A stretch of 22,292 bases of DNA, taken from contig JAKLQB010000236.1 in assembly GCA_022013615.1 (NCBI GenBank), forward strand, positions 1-22,292, in the 5' to 3' direction. The notes under the pieces are model-generated. The model searched no databases. It worked only from the letters and a program-made list of their open reading frames with translations, and was not told the DNA's origin. The position numbers were made by a program, and so were the translations under genes. This DNA is from Desulfobacterales bacterium. GTDB taxonomy: Bacteria > Desulfobacterota > DSM-4660 > Desulfatiglandales > Desulfatiglandaceae. This document shows positions 14,003-21,419 of this stretch, one piece after another (position 1 is the first letter of the stretch; the number at the start of each line of letters is the position of its first letter).

Positions 14003-15187
14003 ATGGAACTGCGAAAAGTTGCCATCATAGGATTTGGGCAGTCCCAATTTCGGTACAGGCGGGATGACGCTTCTTACGCGGAACTCGTGCAGGAAGCAGT
14101 TCTTGCGGCCCTAAAAGACGCAGGCACGGGCATAAATGATATTCAAGCAGTGGTTTTCTCCCTCGCGCCCGACTCACTTATTGGCATAGGCAATGCGGAG
14201 CGCTGGTGCGTTGACGCCATTGGGGCTTCCAATAAACCCTTTATGCGTGTGAATACCGGCGGTTCGACGGGCATATCCTCAGTGCAGACAGGCTATTACC
14301 ACATTGCCTCGGGGCTCTTTGACTGTGTCCTGGTGGCCGGCGCCGACAAGGTGGGGGAGAGCGGAGATTCCCAGATAATTCTTAACAAAATGTGGGATCC
14401 TATCTACGAGCGGCAGATCCCTCTCAACGCCATAAACATGCTGGCCCTCTCTGCAGTAAGGTACATGCACAAGTACGGCATGACGGAAAGGCACATGGCG
14501 ATGGTCACAGTAAAAAACCGTAAGAACGCCTCCAAAAACCCCTACGCTCACCTCCGCAAAGAGACAACCATTGAGGAGGTCATGGCATCTCGCGTGCTCT
14601 GCTGGCCCATCAAGCTCTTTGACGCCTGCCCCCAGTCCAGCGGAGGCGCTGCCATGATTCTGGCCTCGGAGGAGTTGGCCAAAAGAATCGTCCCTCAACC
14701 AGCCTGGATAAAAGGGGTGGGGCATTCCTCGGAAACGTACTACATGGGTGATCGGATGGGCCCTGCCGCGGTTCACGATCATGCGGATGCCTTTGCCTTG
14801 GGTCAGTCTTTTAGTAGGGCTTACGCAATGGCCGGGATCAAGAACCCGGCTAAGGAAGTGGACGTGGCAGAGCTCTATGCGCCGTGTAGCAACACTGAGT
14901 ATCATGCCATTGACGCGGCCGGGCTCTGCAAGCCCGGTGAATCGATAAATCTTATGGAGGAGGGATACTTTAACATGGATGGCCCCATGCCGGTGAATCC
15001 TTCCGGCGGAACCCTATGCACCAACCCCATTGCAGTTACAGCTATGGTGAGAGTGGGAGAGGCGGCCTTGCAAGTTATGGGGAAGGCTGGCGAAAGGCAG
15101 GTTAAAGGGGCCAGGACAGCTATTGCCAATGGCAACGGCGGAGATCATCAGTTTTTTGGGACCATGGTATTGGGTCAGGAACCATGA
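14003..15187 (+). CDS. Thiolase-like protein without catalytic residues (subunit 2)
   Basis: A 394-aa paralogue of the preceding gene. ATG 14003 is preferred over 13982 because GGAGGA lies seven bases before it. Landmarks are KVAIIGFGQSQF, VNTGGSTGISSVQTGYYHIASG, HLRKETTIEEV, CWPIKLFDACPQSSGG, LYAPCSNTEYHA and NPSGGTLCTNPIAVTAMVRVGEAALQVMG. The thiolase nucleophile CxSG reads GSTG, the GHP histidine reads TNP, and the last catalytic cysteine is replaced within NGNGG. Several tyrosines lie near the would-be active site (TEYH). It probably forms the core of an acyl-CoA retro-aldolase or lipid-transfer-type complex with subunit 1 and the DUF35 protein; true thiolase activity seems unlikely. Confidence 0.88.
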   Translation: MELRKVAIIGFGQSQFRYRRDDASYAELVQEAVLAALKDAGTGINDIQAVVFSLAPDSLIGIGNAERWCVDAIGASNKPFMRVNTGGSTGISSVQTGYYHIASGLFDCVLVAGADKVGESGDSQIILNKMWDPIYERQIPLNAINMLALSAVRYMHKYGMTERHMAMVTVKNRKNASKNPYAHLRKETTIEEVMASRVLCWPIKLFDACPQSSGGAAMILASEELAKRIVPQPAWIKGVGHSSETYYMGDRMGPAAVHDHADAFALGQSFSRAYAMAGIKNPAKEVDVAELYAPCSNTEYHAIDAAGLCKPGESINLMEEGYFNMDGPMPVNPSGGTLCTNPIAVTAMVRVGEAALQVMGKAGERQVKGARTAIANGNGGDHQFFGTMVLGQEP

Positions 15188-15223
15188 GGCTTTAAACATT
15201 TAATCAAGGAGATGGGAGACAAA

Positions 15224-15682
15224 ATGAGCGGGGAAATGATAAAACGTAAAGAAGTCTGGAATATCACCTACGAGCATTCCATAGGCGAGACCGCGAGTCA
15301 TTTTTTTAACGAGATCATACGGAACAGACAACTCGTCGGCAGGTATTGCCAGGGTTGCGACCGGGTGCTTGTGCCGCCGCGACAATTTTGCGATCGCTGC
15401 TTCATTCCTACCACGGATTGGCGAGATGTGGGGAAAGAGGGCGTAATTGAGGCGGCTACTATCATTTATGAACAATTTAAGAGCCTTCCCGAACCGCCTT
15501 ATGCCCTGGCGTACGTGCGGATAGACGGAGCCAGCACGGCCATAGGGAATTTCCTGAAAGGCATAGATTTTTCCAACCAGGAAGAGGCCCTTGAGAAGAT
15601 CAAGATAGGGAACCGGGTTAAGGTAAAGTTCCAGGAGGATCTAGAAGGTTCGATCCTCGACTTTTGGTTTGAGTTAGCCTGA
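15224..15682 (+). CDS. DUF35 Zn-ribbon / OB-fold protein, thiolase partner
   Basis: A 152-aa protein. ATG 15224 is chosen because GGGAG lies five bases upstream; ATG 15212 would leave no room for a ribosome-binding site. A helical N-terminus (ETASHFFNEIIRNRQLVG) is followed by a rubredoxin-like zinc ribbon, C42-x2-C45 and C56-x2-C59, then an OB-fold (about 70-150; GVIEAATIIYEQF, PPYALAYVRIDGASTAIGNF, VKVKFQEDLEGSILDFWF). DUF35 proteins bind thiolase-like enzymes and gate acyl-CoA entry: BbsA in toluene degradation, ChsH2 in steroid degradation, and the archaeal HMG-CoA synthase complex. It directly follows the two thiolase-like genes, its likely partners. Confidence 0.92.
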   Translation: MSGEMIKRKEVWNITYEHSIGETASHFFNEIIRNRQLVGRYCQGCDRVLVPPRQFCDRCFIPTTDWRDVGKEGVIEAATIIYEQFKSLPEPPYALAYVRIDGASTAIGNFLKGIDFSNQEEALEKIKIGNRVKVKFQEDLEGSILDFWFELA

Positions 15683-15699
15683 TCAACGCAGGAGGCTTG

Positions 15700-15765
15700 A
15701 TGGCCGACAGCCGTGTGAAGGCGCAAAATGGCAAAAATAAAATACGAAGAAAGGAGTATTTCTGA
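15700..15765 (+). CDS. 21-aa leader ORF coupled to dctP
   Basis: ATG 15700 follows AGGAGG by four bases. The peptide is 21 residues, basic, with no similarity that I know. Its TGA stop overlaps the dctP ATG (TGATG at 15763-15767), so ribosomes finishing it could restart on dctP, which also has its own AAGGAG. It may be a translational-coupling leader or a chance ORF. Confidence 0.35.
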   Translation: MADSRVKAQNGKNKIRRKEYF

Positions 15766-16790
15766 TGAAAAGGACAAAATTAACGATCACTTTGGGATCC
15801 TTGGCCGCATTTTTCTTGCTTTTTTCCCTGATGGTGAGTGGAGCTTGGGCCGATTTAGTTAATCTGCGCATCAGTACCCAGATGCCCCCAAATCATCACA
15901 CTGTTAAGGCCCTGGAAATTTTCAAGCAGGAGGTGGAGAAGAACGCCGCAGGACGTATCAAGGTTAGCATTCATCCCGCAGGACAGCTTTTTAAAGGCAG
16001 GGAGCTCCCCATGGCAGTGGGAAGTGGGGCCGTGGAAATAGGGGATATGGTGACACCCTATCTCTCAGGTATCTTCCCCGAACTTGAGCTCTTGGATGGG
16101 CCGTTTATGGTCGACTCTAGGCCTCTTGCGGAAAATATTTTTTCGGGGGAAATTGGGGAGATGCTGAATAAGAGAATCGAGAGTCTGGGCATGAAGGTCA
16201 TATTTGGCCATCCTTACGGTTATTTCTCGATGTATGGGAACAACAAGAAAGCAATCAAACTCCCCAGCGATATGGAGGGCATGAAGATCCGGGCCGTGGG
16301 TGAAACCCAGGTTCTCAAGGCTAAGGCTATGGGCGCTAAGCCCCAGACCATACCAGGCTCTGAACAATATATGGCCTACAAGCAGGGAGTGGTTGACGTG
16401 GGTCAGTCCGGACCGTCTTCCTTTGTCAGCAGGAAGTTGTATGAAGTTTTCAAGCATGGAACCGTGGTTCGGGACGACCTGATGATGTTCTGGTGCAATA
16501 TTAACCTCAAGGTCTGGAAAAAGCTCTCGGACGCAGACAAGAAAATAATTATAGAAGCTGGCAAAAAGGCAGCGGCCTATGATTGGGAGGTGATCGAGAA
16601 AGAGGAGAATGAAGCGGACGATTTCTTGCCTACCAAAATGAATATGTACTTTCCAAAGGATCAGGAACTGCAAGAATGGAAGAGAACCTTTGCACCCGTC
16701 AACAAACAGTTGGCTGAAAATACAGGCAAGCGCGGACTTGCCCTCTATAACGCGATCCTCCAGGTCCGAAAGGAAATGGGACTTAAGTAA
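15765..16790 (+). CDS. dctP: TRAP transporter solute-binding protein DctP
   Basis: A 341-aa periplasmic binding protein of the DctP family. A Sec signal peptide has a basic start (MKRTK), a hydrophobic core to about 25 and probable cleavage after AWA (residue 29). Mature landmarks are LRISTQMPPNHHTVKALEIFKQEVEKNAAGRIKVSIHPAGQL, GAVEIGDM, MEGMKIRAVGETQVLKAKAMGAKPQTIP (the arginine in KIRA binds the substrate carboxylate in known members) and QGVVDVGQSGPSSF. It delivers an organic acid to DctQM encoded just downstream. The strong ribosome-binding site AAGGAG is nine bases before the ATG. Its place at the end of the CoA-transferase operon suggests it imports the acid which that operon degrades. 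Confidence 0.95.
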   Translation: MKRTKLTITLGSLAAFFLLFSLMVSGAWADLVNLRISTQMPPNHHTVKALEIFKQEVEKNAAGRIKVSIHPAGQLFKGRELPMAVGSGAVEIGDMVTPYLSGIFPELELLDGPFMVDSRPLAENIFSGEIGEMLNKRIESLGMKVIFGHPYGYFSMYGNNKKAIKLPSDMEGMKIRAVGETQVLKAKAMGAKPQTIPGSEQYMAYKQGVVDVGQSGPSSFVSRKLYEVFKHGTVVRDDLMMFWCNINLKVWKKLSDADKKIIIEAGKKAAAYDWEVIEKEENEADDFLPTKMNMYFPKDQELQEWKRTFAPVNKQLAENTGKRGLALYNAILQVRKEMGLK

Positions 16791-16858
16791 GCGAAAAAAG
16801 CAAGCGTGAAATTTAACAACATGCATCGGGCCACACTTTTATCGGGCACAGGCACTTT

Positions 16859-17365
16859 ATGTCAACATTTCTGAAGGCCAATAATATTATACACAAAATT
16901 GCTGGAGTGGCGGCCATGGTTTTACTGGTCGCTCTCTTTTTATTCGTGGTCTTTTCTGTGGCTTCCAGGGAATTGGGGCTCGGAATAACCTTCTCTGAAG
17001 AATTTACCAGGTACAGCACCATCATGATGGTGTTTGTTGGAGCCAGCTTTGTCCTTTCCAAGGATAGACACGTGAAAATGGACCTATTTTCCAACAAGTT
17101 TCCGCCCATTGTACAGGAAATTTGTCACTTTGGAATTAGCCTGGTATCCTGCCTCCTCATGGCCGTGGTTCTCTATGCTGGCTTCCAAATGTGGAGCATG
17201 GCTTATGATTGGAATCTTCGTTCGGAAACCGACCTCCGGATTCCTCTGTGGATACCGCAGTTCTCCATTCCTTTAGGATCTGGACTCTTGTTTCTTCAAG
17301 CGCTTTCCGAGTTGCTGGCAAGTACGCTCTCACTGTTCCGGAATCGGTTAGACCAAAAGTCATGA
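16859..17365 (+). CDS. dctQ: TRAP transporter small membrane subunit DctQ
   Basis: A 168-aa protein with four membrane helices (about 13-35, 52-68, 87-107, 132-155) and the DctQ pattern FSEEFTRYSTIMMVFVGASFVLSKDRHVKMDLF between helices 1 and 2. It forms the membrane scaffold with DctM. No clear ribosome-binding site precedes ATG 16859, so the exact start is uncertain. It lies 68 bp after dctP and 24 bp before dctM. Confidence 0.92.
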   Translation: MSTFLKANNIIHKIAGVAAMVLLVALFLFVVFSVASRELGLGITFSEEFTRYSTIMMVFVGASFVLSKDRHVKMDLFSNKFPPIVQEICHFGISLVSCLLMAVVLYAGFQMWSMAYDWNLRSETDLRIPLWIPQFSIPLGSGLLFLQALSELLASTLSLFRNRLDQKS

Positions 17366-17389
17366 CCATAACAGGGAATTTGTTACCGC

Positions 17390-18673
17390 ATGTATAGTTT
17401 TCTTTTCTTGATGCTAATCCTGTTTGCGCTTCTGGTGGCGGGCCAGCGGATTGCTTTTGCCTTGGGGACCGTGGCGGTAATCGCTATCTTGACCCAGGAT
17501 CTGTCGTTGCCCCTGATGGCTCAAACGCTTTATAGCGTCATGGACAACTTCATCTGGGCCGCCATCCCCCTGTTTATCCTTATGGGATCAATACTTTTCC
17601 ATAGTGGAATAGCCCATGATATCTATGATTCCATTTATAGTTGGGTCAGGCATATTCCGGGTGGACTGGGTGTGGCCACTATTCTTACTTGTGCCTTTTT
17701 TGCTGCGGTATCGGGTACCAGTTTGGGAACGGTTGCTGCGCTGGGAGGGATCACAGTCCCCGCGATGATCGAGAAAGGCTATGACAGAAAATTTGCTTAT
17801 GGTGCGCTAGCCTGTGGAGGTACTCTGGGCATCCTCATCCCTCCCAGCATTACTATGATTATATATGGCGTTATCACCGAAACCTCTGTTGAAAAGCTTT
17901 TCTTAGCCGGTGTGATCCCCGGTATAATCCTTACGGTGCTCTTTTCGATTTACTGTATGATTTACTCTTGGAAATACCAAAAGGCCACCATCGTTCCGCC
18001 AGCGTCTTGGAAGGAGCGCTGGCGTTCTTCGCGCAGATCGTTGTGGGGCATTTCCATTGTAGTGATAATCATGGGCGGAATCTATTCAGGTTTTTTCACC
18101 GTCACTGAATCCGCTGGTGTCGGCGCCGCTTACGCACTGTTTGTTGGGATCGTGGTCTATAGAAAGATCAACCTGAAGGCCCTGCTCTCAATAATTCAAG
18201 AAACTACTATCAACTCAGTGATGATATTCACAATCGTGGCCTTCGCAATGTGCTTCGGATCGGCAATTAACATGATGCAGATTCCCCAGCAGGTAACTGA
18301 GGTCATCATCTCGTCCCAAATGCCACACTGGCTGACCATCATCCTGTTAAACATAATCTTGATATTCATGGGGGACTTCCTGGATGTTCCGTCGATCATG
18401 CTGATAACATTGCCCATATTTTTTCCAACAGTAGTCAGTATGGGGTACGATCCACTTTGGTTCGCGGTATTGTTGACAATGAACATGGAGCTTGCGACAA
18501 TTACTCCTCCCGTTGGGCTCAACGTATATGTACTTCATGGAGTTTTACCTGATTCAAAAGTTTCGGAAATTCTTAAGGGCTGCGTGCCATTTTTTATGAT
18601 TATCATCCTCTGCATGGTGATCGTCGGTTTGGCCCCCGGACTTTCGACCTGGTTACCATCTTTGACAAAATAA
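17390..18673 (+). CDS. dctM: TRAP transporter large membrane subunit DctM
   Basis: A 427-aa polytopic membrane protein, the sodium-coupled transport subunit of a TRAP system, with about 12 hydrophobic segments. Family signatures are FILMGSILFHSGIA, FFAAVSGTSLGTVAALGGITVPAMIEKGYD, GALACGGTLGILIPPSITMIIYGV, and near the C-terminus MELATITPPVGLNVYVLHGV. The length is normal. It completes DctPQM and appears to be the last gene of the sigma-54 operon; no hairpin terminator is obvious after it. Confidence 0.95.
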   Translation: MYSFLFLMLILFALLVAGQRIAFALGTVAVIAILTQDLSLPLMAQTLYSVMDNFIWAAIPLFILMGSILFHSGIAHDIYDSIYSWVRHIPGGLGVATILTCAFFAAVSGTSLGTVAALGGITVPAMIEKGYDRKFAYGALACGGTLGILIPPSITMIIYGVITETSVEKLFLAGVIPGIILTVLFSIYCMIYSWKYQKATIVPPASWKERWRSSRRSLWGISIVVIIMGGIYSGFFTVTESAGVGAAYALFVGIVVYRKINLKALLSIIQETTINSVMIFTIVAFAMCFGSAINMMQIPQQVTEVIISSQMPHWLTIILLNIILIFMGDFLDVPSIMLITLPIFFPTVVSMGYDPLWFAVLLTMNMELATITPPVGLNVYVLHGVLPDSKVSEILKGCVPFFMIIILCMVIVGLAPGLSTWLPSLTK

Positions 18674-18759
18674 CGAAGAATCGGGTCAAATCTATGGCTG
18701 ACTTTTGATTGTGGATTAGCGCTGGTGATAAGTTGACAAATGGATCAGGGAATGTTAGC

Positions 18760-19045
18760 CTGCCTCCACGAAAAGCCAGAGTAGATGCGCCAGGAGCATT
18801 GCACCACATCATTATCCGGGGGATTGAGCGCAAGCCCATATTTAAAGACAAGATCGACTATGGGAGCTTTATTGACCGGTTGAGCAAGATTCTTGTAGAA
18901 ACTGGCACTGCCTGTTTTGCATGGGTGTTGATAACTAATTGCGCCCATTTTTTTTAGAACTGGCATGGTTCCGATTTCCACCGTCATGGGAAGAATGCTC
19001 ACAGGTTATGCTCAGCAGTCCAAGATAACTGCTTCATTGTATTAA
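18760..19045 (+). pseudogene. Second RAYT-type (Y1_Tnp) transposase remnant
   Basis: The sequence reads LPPRKARVDAPGALHHIIIRGIERKPIF, then FIDRLSKILVETGTACFAWVLITN, matching the start of a different RAYT subfamily (usually MPRKARVDAPGALHHI...), but the start codon is gone (CTG at 18760). After CAHFF, at the decayed HUH position, a TAG ends the frame at 18957; one base over, RTGMVPISTVMGRMLTGYAQQ continues to 19045. It is therefore frameshifted, lacks HFH and lacks the rest of the gene. Dead. Confidence 0.8.
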
Positions 19046-19993
19046 TGAATACACACTATTCTTGTGGGCCAAATTACCTTCTTCCTCTAAATACCTCAAA
19101 TGTGAAATGGCTTCCCCAGTGGCAAACCATCTTTGGGCAACCGGAAACTGATCCCAGGAGTCAGCCTTTATGTCCCAGGTCATGCGGGAAGCAACCTGAA
19201 AGGCATTCAGGGGCGCCCCTTCAAGGATTGTCAACACTTCCTTTAATCGATGGGCATGATGCTGTTTTAGTTCTGCGATTCTGGCATCATGGTTTCGTAT
19301 GAGCCGCCGGTGACCGGGCAGGACAAGATCGACCTGCAGTCCGGCCACTTTGTCCAGACTAACTAAATAGTGCTTCAAAGGATTTTGTGTATCCGACCAG
19401 CATTGAATGTTGGGAGTTATATCAATGAGAATATGATCGCCCGCCACCAGGATTTTTTTGCTCGGTTCGTACAGACAGATATGTCCCATGGTATGGCCCG
19501 GGGTTGCGATGCATTTGAAGTGATAGTCCCCGACATGAATTGAATCGCCGTCATCCAATACCTTCATTTCGGGAATCCAATCCGAACCGTATTTGGCTCC
19601 GGGGTGTTTATCCAGGGCGGATCGCAGTTCATTTTCCGGGAAACCATTTTTACCGGCGTACGCGATCATGGCCTCAAATCCTTCCCAGGATTCCATAAGT
19701 TCTTTTTCCGGCCGGCTGAAATAAATATTGCTGGTATCCGTCGCCAGCTTTGCCACCAATCCAAAATGATCGGCATGCAGATGGGTAATAAATATATCGG
19801 ATTTTTCAAGATCGATTCCGACTTTGTGCAAACCGGCCATCATGGCCTCCAGGCACTCTTGGCGATTCAAACCGGTATCGATGATCATACTTCGCTTAGC
19901 GTCCCGGATCACATAGGAGTTGAGATATTTTAGAGGGCTTTCCGGCAGTGGGATTTTCAACCGAAACAGGTTGGGTAATATTTCTTTGCACAT
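19034..19993 (-). CDS. Metallo-beta-lactamase-fold hydrolase
   Basis: A 319-aa MBL-fold protein. Metal ligands are HLHADH (H71, H73, D75, H76), H167 in PGHTMGH, D186 in AGDH and H228 in PGHRR: the full two-metal set of glyoxalase II-like hydrolases. The C-terminal domain (240-319) is helical, ending in a winged-helix-like segment, as in LACTB2-type proteins. The N-terminus has no signal peptide, so it is cytoplasmic, probably cleaving a thioester, lactone or phosphodiester. The gene is convergent with the TRAP operon, and its end overlaps the RAYT remnant by 12 bp. AGG nine bases before ATG 19993 is a weak ribosome-binding site. The substrate is unknown; thioesterase use with acyl-CoA products nearby is only a guess. 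Confidence 0.88.
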   Translation of the reverse strand: MCKEILPNLFRLKIPLPESPLKYLNSYVIRDAKRSMIIDTGLNRQECLEAMMAGLHKVGIDLEKSDIFITHLHADHFGLVAKLATDTSNIYFSRPEKELMESWEGFEAMIAYAGKNGFPENELRSALDKHPGAKYGSDWIPEMKVLDDGDSIHVGDYHFKCIATPGHTMGHICLYEPSKKILVAGDHILIDITPNIQCWSDTQNPLKHYLVSLDKVAGLQVDLVLPGHRRLIRNHDARIAELKQHHAHRLKEVLTILEGAPLNAFQVASRMTWDIKADSWDQFPVAQRWFATGEAISHLRYLEEEGNLAHKNSVYSLIQ

Positions 19994-20699
19994 GCTGGTT
20001 TACCTGGGATCTTTGTTATAATTTTTCTCCAAATTAAATGAAAACAAATCACGAATCGACTTGGTTGCAGTCAAAAGACAGACGAGAGATTTAAGAGGGC
20101 GGAAAACTGAAAATATTAAAATATCAGTCAGGTACAGCGGCGTTTGATAAATTTCCCTCTTCCGGCAACTTATCCGACCCTAAAAGCTCACTTAATCAAG
20201 CAAACCCTAAACCCCGGTGTCTGAAAATATAGGGGTTTCAATCCATCAAAAAACGGACTAAAAATCTGCAATCAGGCATCTTGCATTAGATGATTGGTGT
20301 GTAAAAGTCAACCGTAGAATCAAATTTGTACTGAGCTTACCTTCGACTTCCAGCGAAGAATTTCCCAGTCCCACTCTCCGTGACAGAAATCCAGATAATA
20401 ACGTAAACATTTCAAATAATGGTTCTGATATCTTTGGGTATTTTGCTTTTGTTCAATAAAGTGCTAAAATGTGCATTTATTGAGGTGGGAATCTTTCTCA
20501 CAATATTTATCCGCCTTTGGAGGATTTATTCGTATACGTGTGTTTTTATTTATTGAGTGTTAACCGACTAAAAAAGCATAATAAAACTTGTTTGTTGTCA
20601 ATATATTTTATTTATTTTTACTACTTAAACTTTAAATCATATAATCACTTATTATATCAAAAATAATGAAGAAAAATTTTTGAATGGAATAGAAATGAC
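19994..20699. other. AT-rich non-coding region
   Basis: About 700 bp with no credible gene on either strand. It holds a weak AAACCCC / GGGGTTT inverted pair at 20209-20238, a long very AT-rich run from about 20560 to 20700 and the second copy of the 30-bp element at 20621-20650. Its left end presumably carries the promoter of the minus-strand MBL-fold gene (TATAAC near 20020 on the minus strand). Confidence 0.5.
20621..20650 (+). repeat. Second copy of the 30-bp element found upstream of the AbiTii gene
   Basis: It matches 4843-4872 at 26 of 30 positions, in the same orientation relative to the next accessory gene. It contains TATAAT at 20639-20644. Sequences flanking the 30 bp do not match. 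Confidence 0.55.
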
Positions 20700-20727
20700 T
20701 TGACAAACTGAAATAAGTCGTTACAAT
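20700..20727 (+). promoter_or_regulatory. Sigma-70-type promoter
   Basis: TTGACA (20700-20705) and TACAAT (20722-20727) are separated by 16 bp, predicting a start near 20734. This rules out initiation at 20726 and supports ATG 20759 for the next gene. Confidence 0.65.
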
Positions 20728-20758
20728 GTTACATGAAAACTTAATATGGGAGGTTGTT

Positions 20759-21226
20759 ATGAGTCAAGTCATTAGAATTCCAGATCATCTTTACAAGCGT
20801 TTAGAATCAATTGCTGTTGGTTTTGATTCTCCAGCAAGTGTAATAGAGAGGGTTTTAGATTTCTATGAAACAAATCATCATAAAAACGGGAAATCAGGTG
20901 AAGATGAAGTTTTACGAACTAGATTTGAATCTAGGTTTAATGAACAATCTAGCGTGAAGTATAGCTCGGAACGGATCGGCCTCAAAGGCTATACCTCAGT
21001 AGCTAAAGGAAGATTTAGTCGTGATTTGCGGAATGACACCTATACAATAACGAGCCCTGAAGGAATTTCTAGAACTTTTAGATTGCCAGATGTTAATGAC
21101 AAACAAGGTATAAGGGAATTAACCCATGAAGTTGAGGAGTTCGTACGAGAGCAAGAAGGTACAATAGGTCAAATCAAAGCGGCCCGAAAGAAGTTAACCG
21201 AATTCGGATATCATATTACAAAATAG
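20759..21226 (+). CDS. Unknown protein with ribbon-helix-helix-like N-terminus
   Basis: A 155-aa protein from ATG 20759, with GGGAGG five bases upstream and a promoter at 20700-20727. Residues 1-35 (SQVIRIPDHLYKRLESIAVGFDSPASVIERVLDFYE) look like a ribbon-helix-helix fold: a short beta strand then two helices, as in many small repressors and antitoxins. The rest is charged, with a GLKGYTSVAKGRFSRDL segment and a helical C-terminus (IRELTHEVEEFVREQEG). I do not recognise the family. It could be a transcriptional regulator. No partner toxin is recognisable. It may be a cassette gene because an attC-like structure follows. Confidence 0.7.
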   Translation: MSQVIRIPDHLYKRLESIAVGFDSPASVIERVLDFYETNHHKNGKSGEDEVLRTRFESRFNEQSSVKYSSERIGLKGYTSVAKGRFSRDLRNDTYTITSPEGISRTFRLPDVNDKQGIRELTHEVEEFVREQEGTIGQIKAARKKLTEFGYHITK

Positions 21227-21250
21227 GTTAAAATCGAATTTTAAAACTTG

Positions 21251-21381
21251 ATATAAGGCGCTTAAGCCTGATCGGTGCCTCGCCGGGCATGTTCATTTTG
21301 CCTTTTTCGCTGAGGCCCCCAATACATAATCGTTTATGCCGCTGCTCGTAGTGGCACCGACAGCTTAGTTCAATGTTGGAT
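21251..21381 (+). other. Weak attC-like structure
   Basis: The left arm AAGCCTGATCGGTGCC (21264-21279) pairs with GGCACCGACAGCTT (21353-21366) over 14 bases with two unpaired bases on one side. GTTGGAT (21375-21381) fits the GTTRRRY core, but its partner ATATAAG (21251-21257) matches poorly and lacks the AAC. It sits between two accessory genes in the expected place, about 130 bp long. It may be a decayed attC or only a hairpin terminator-like structure. Confidence 0.35.
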
Positions 21382-21419
21382 AACTAAATTAACATAATTT
21401 CATTACTACGAGAGTCAAC

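Noticed and set aside
14279..14905. 208-codon minus-strand ORF inside the second thiolase-like gene
   Set aside because: A shadow of a well-supported coding frame; composition is not protein-like.
20209..20238. AAACCCC / GGGGTTT hairpin as a terminator or CRISPR-like repeat
   Set aside because: Single occurrence, long loop, no T-run and no gene ending beside it.
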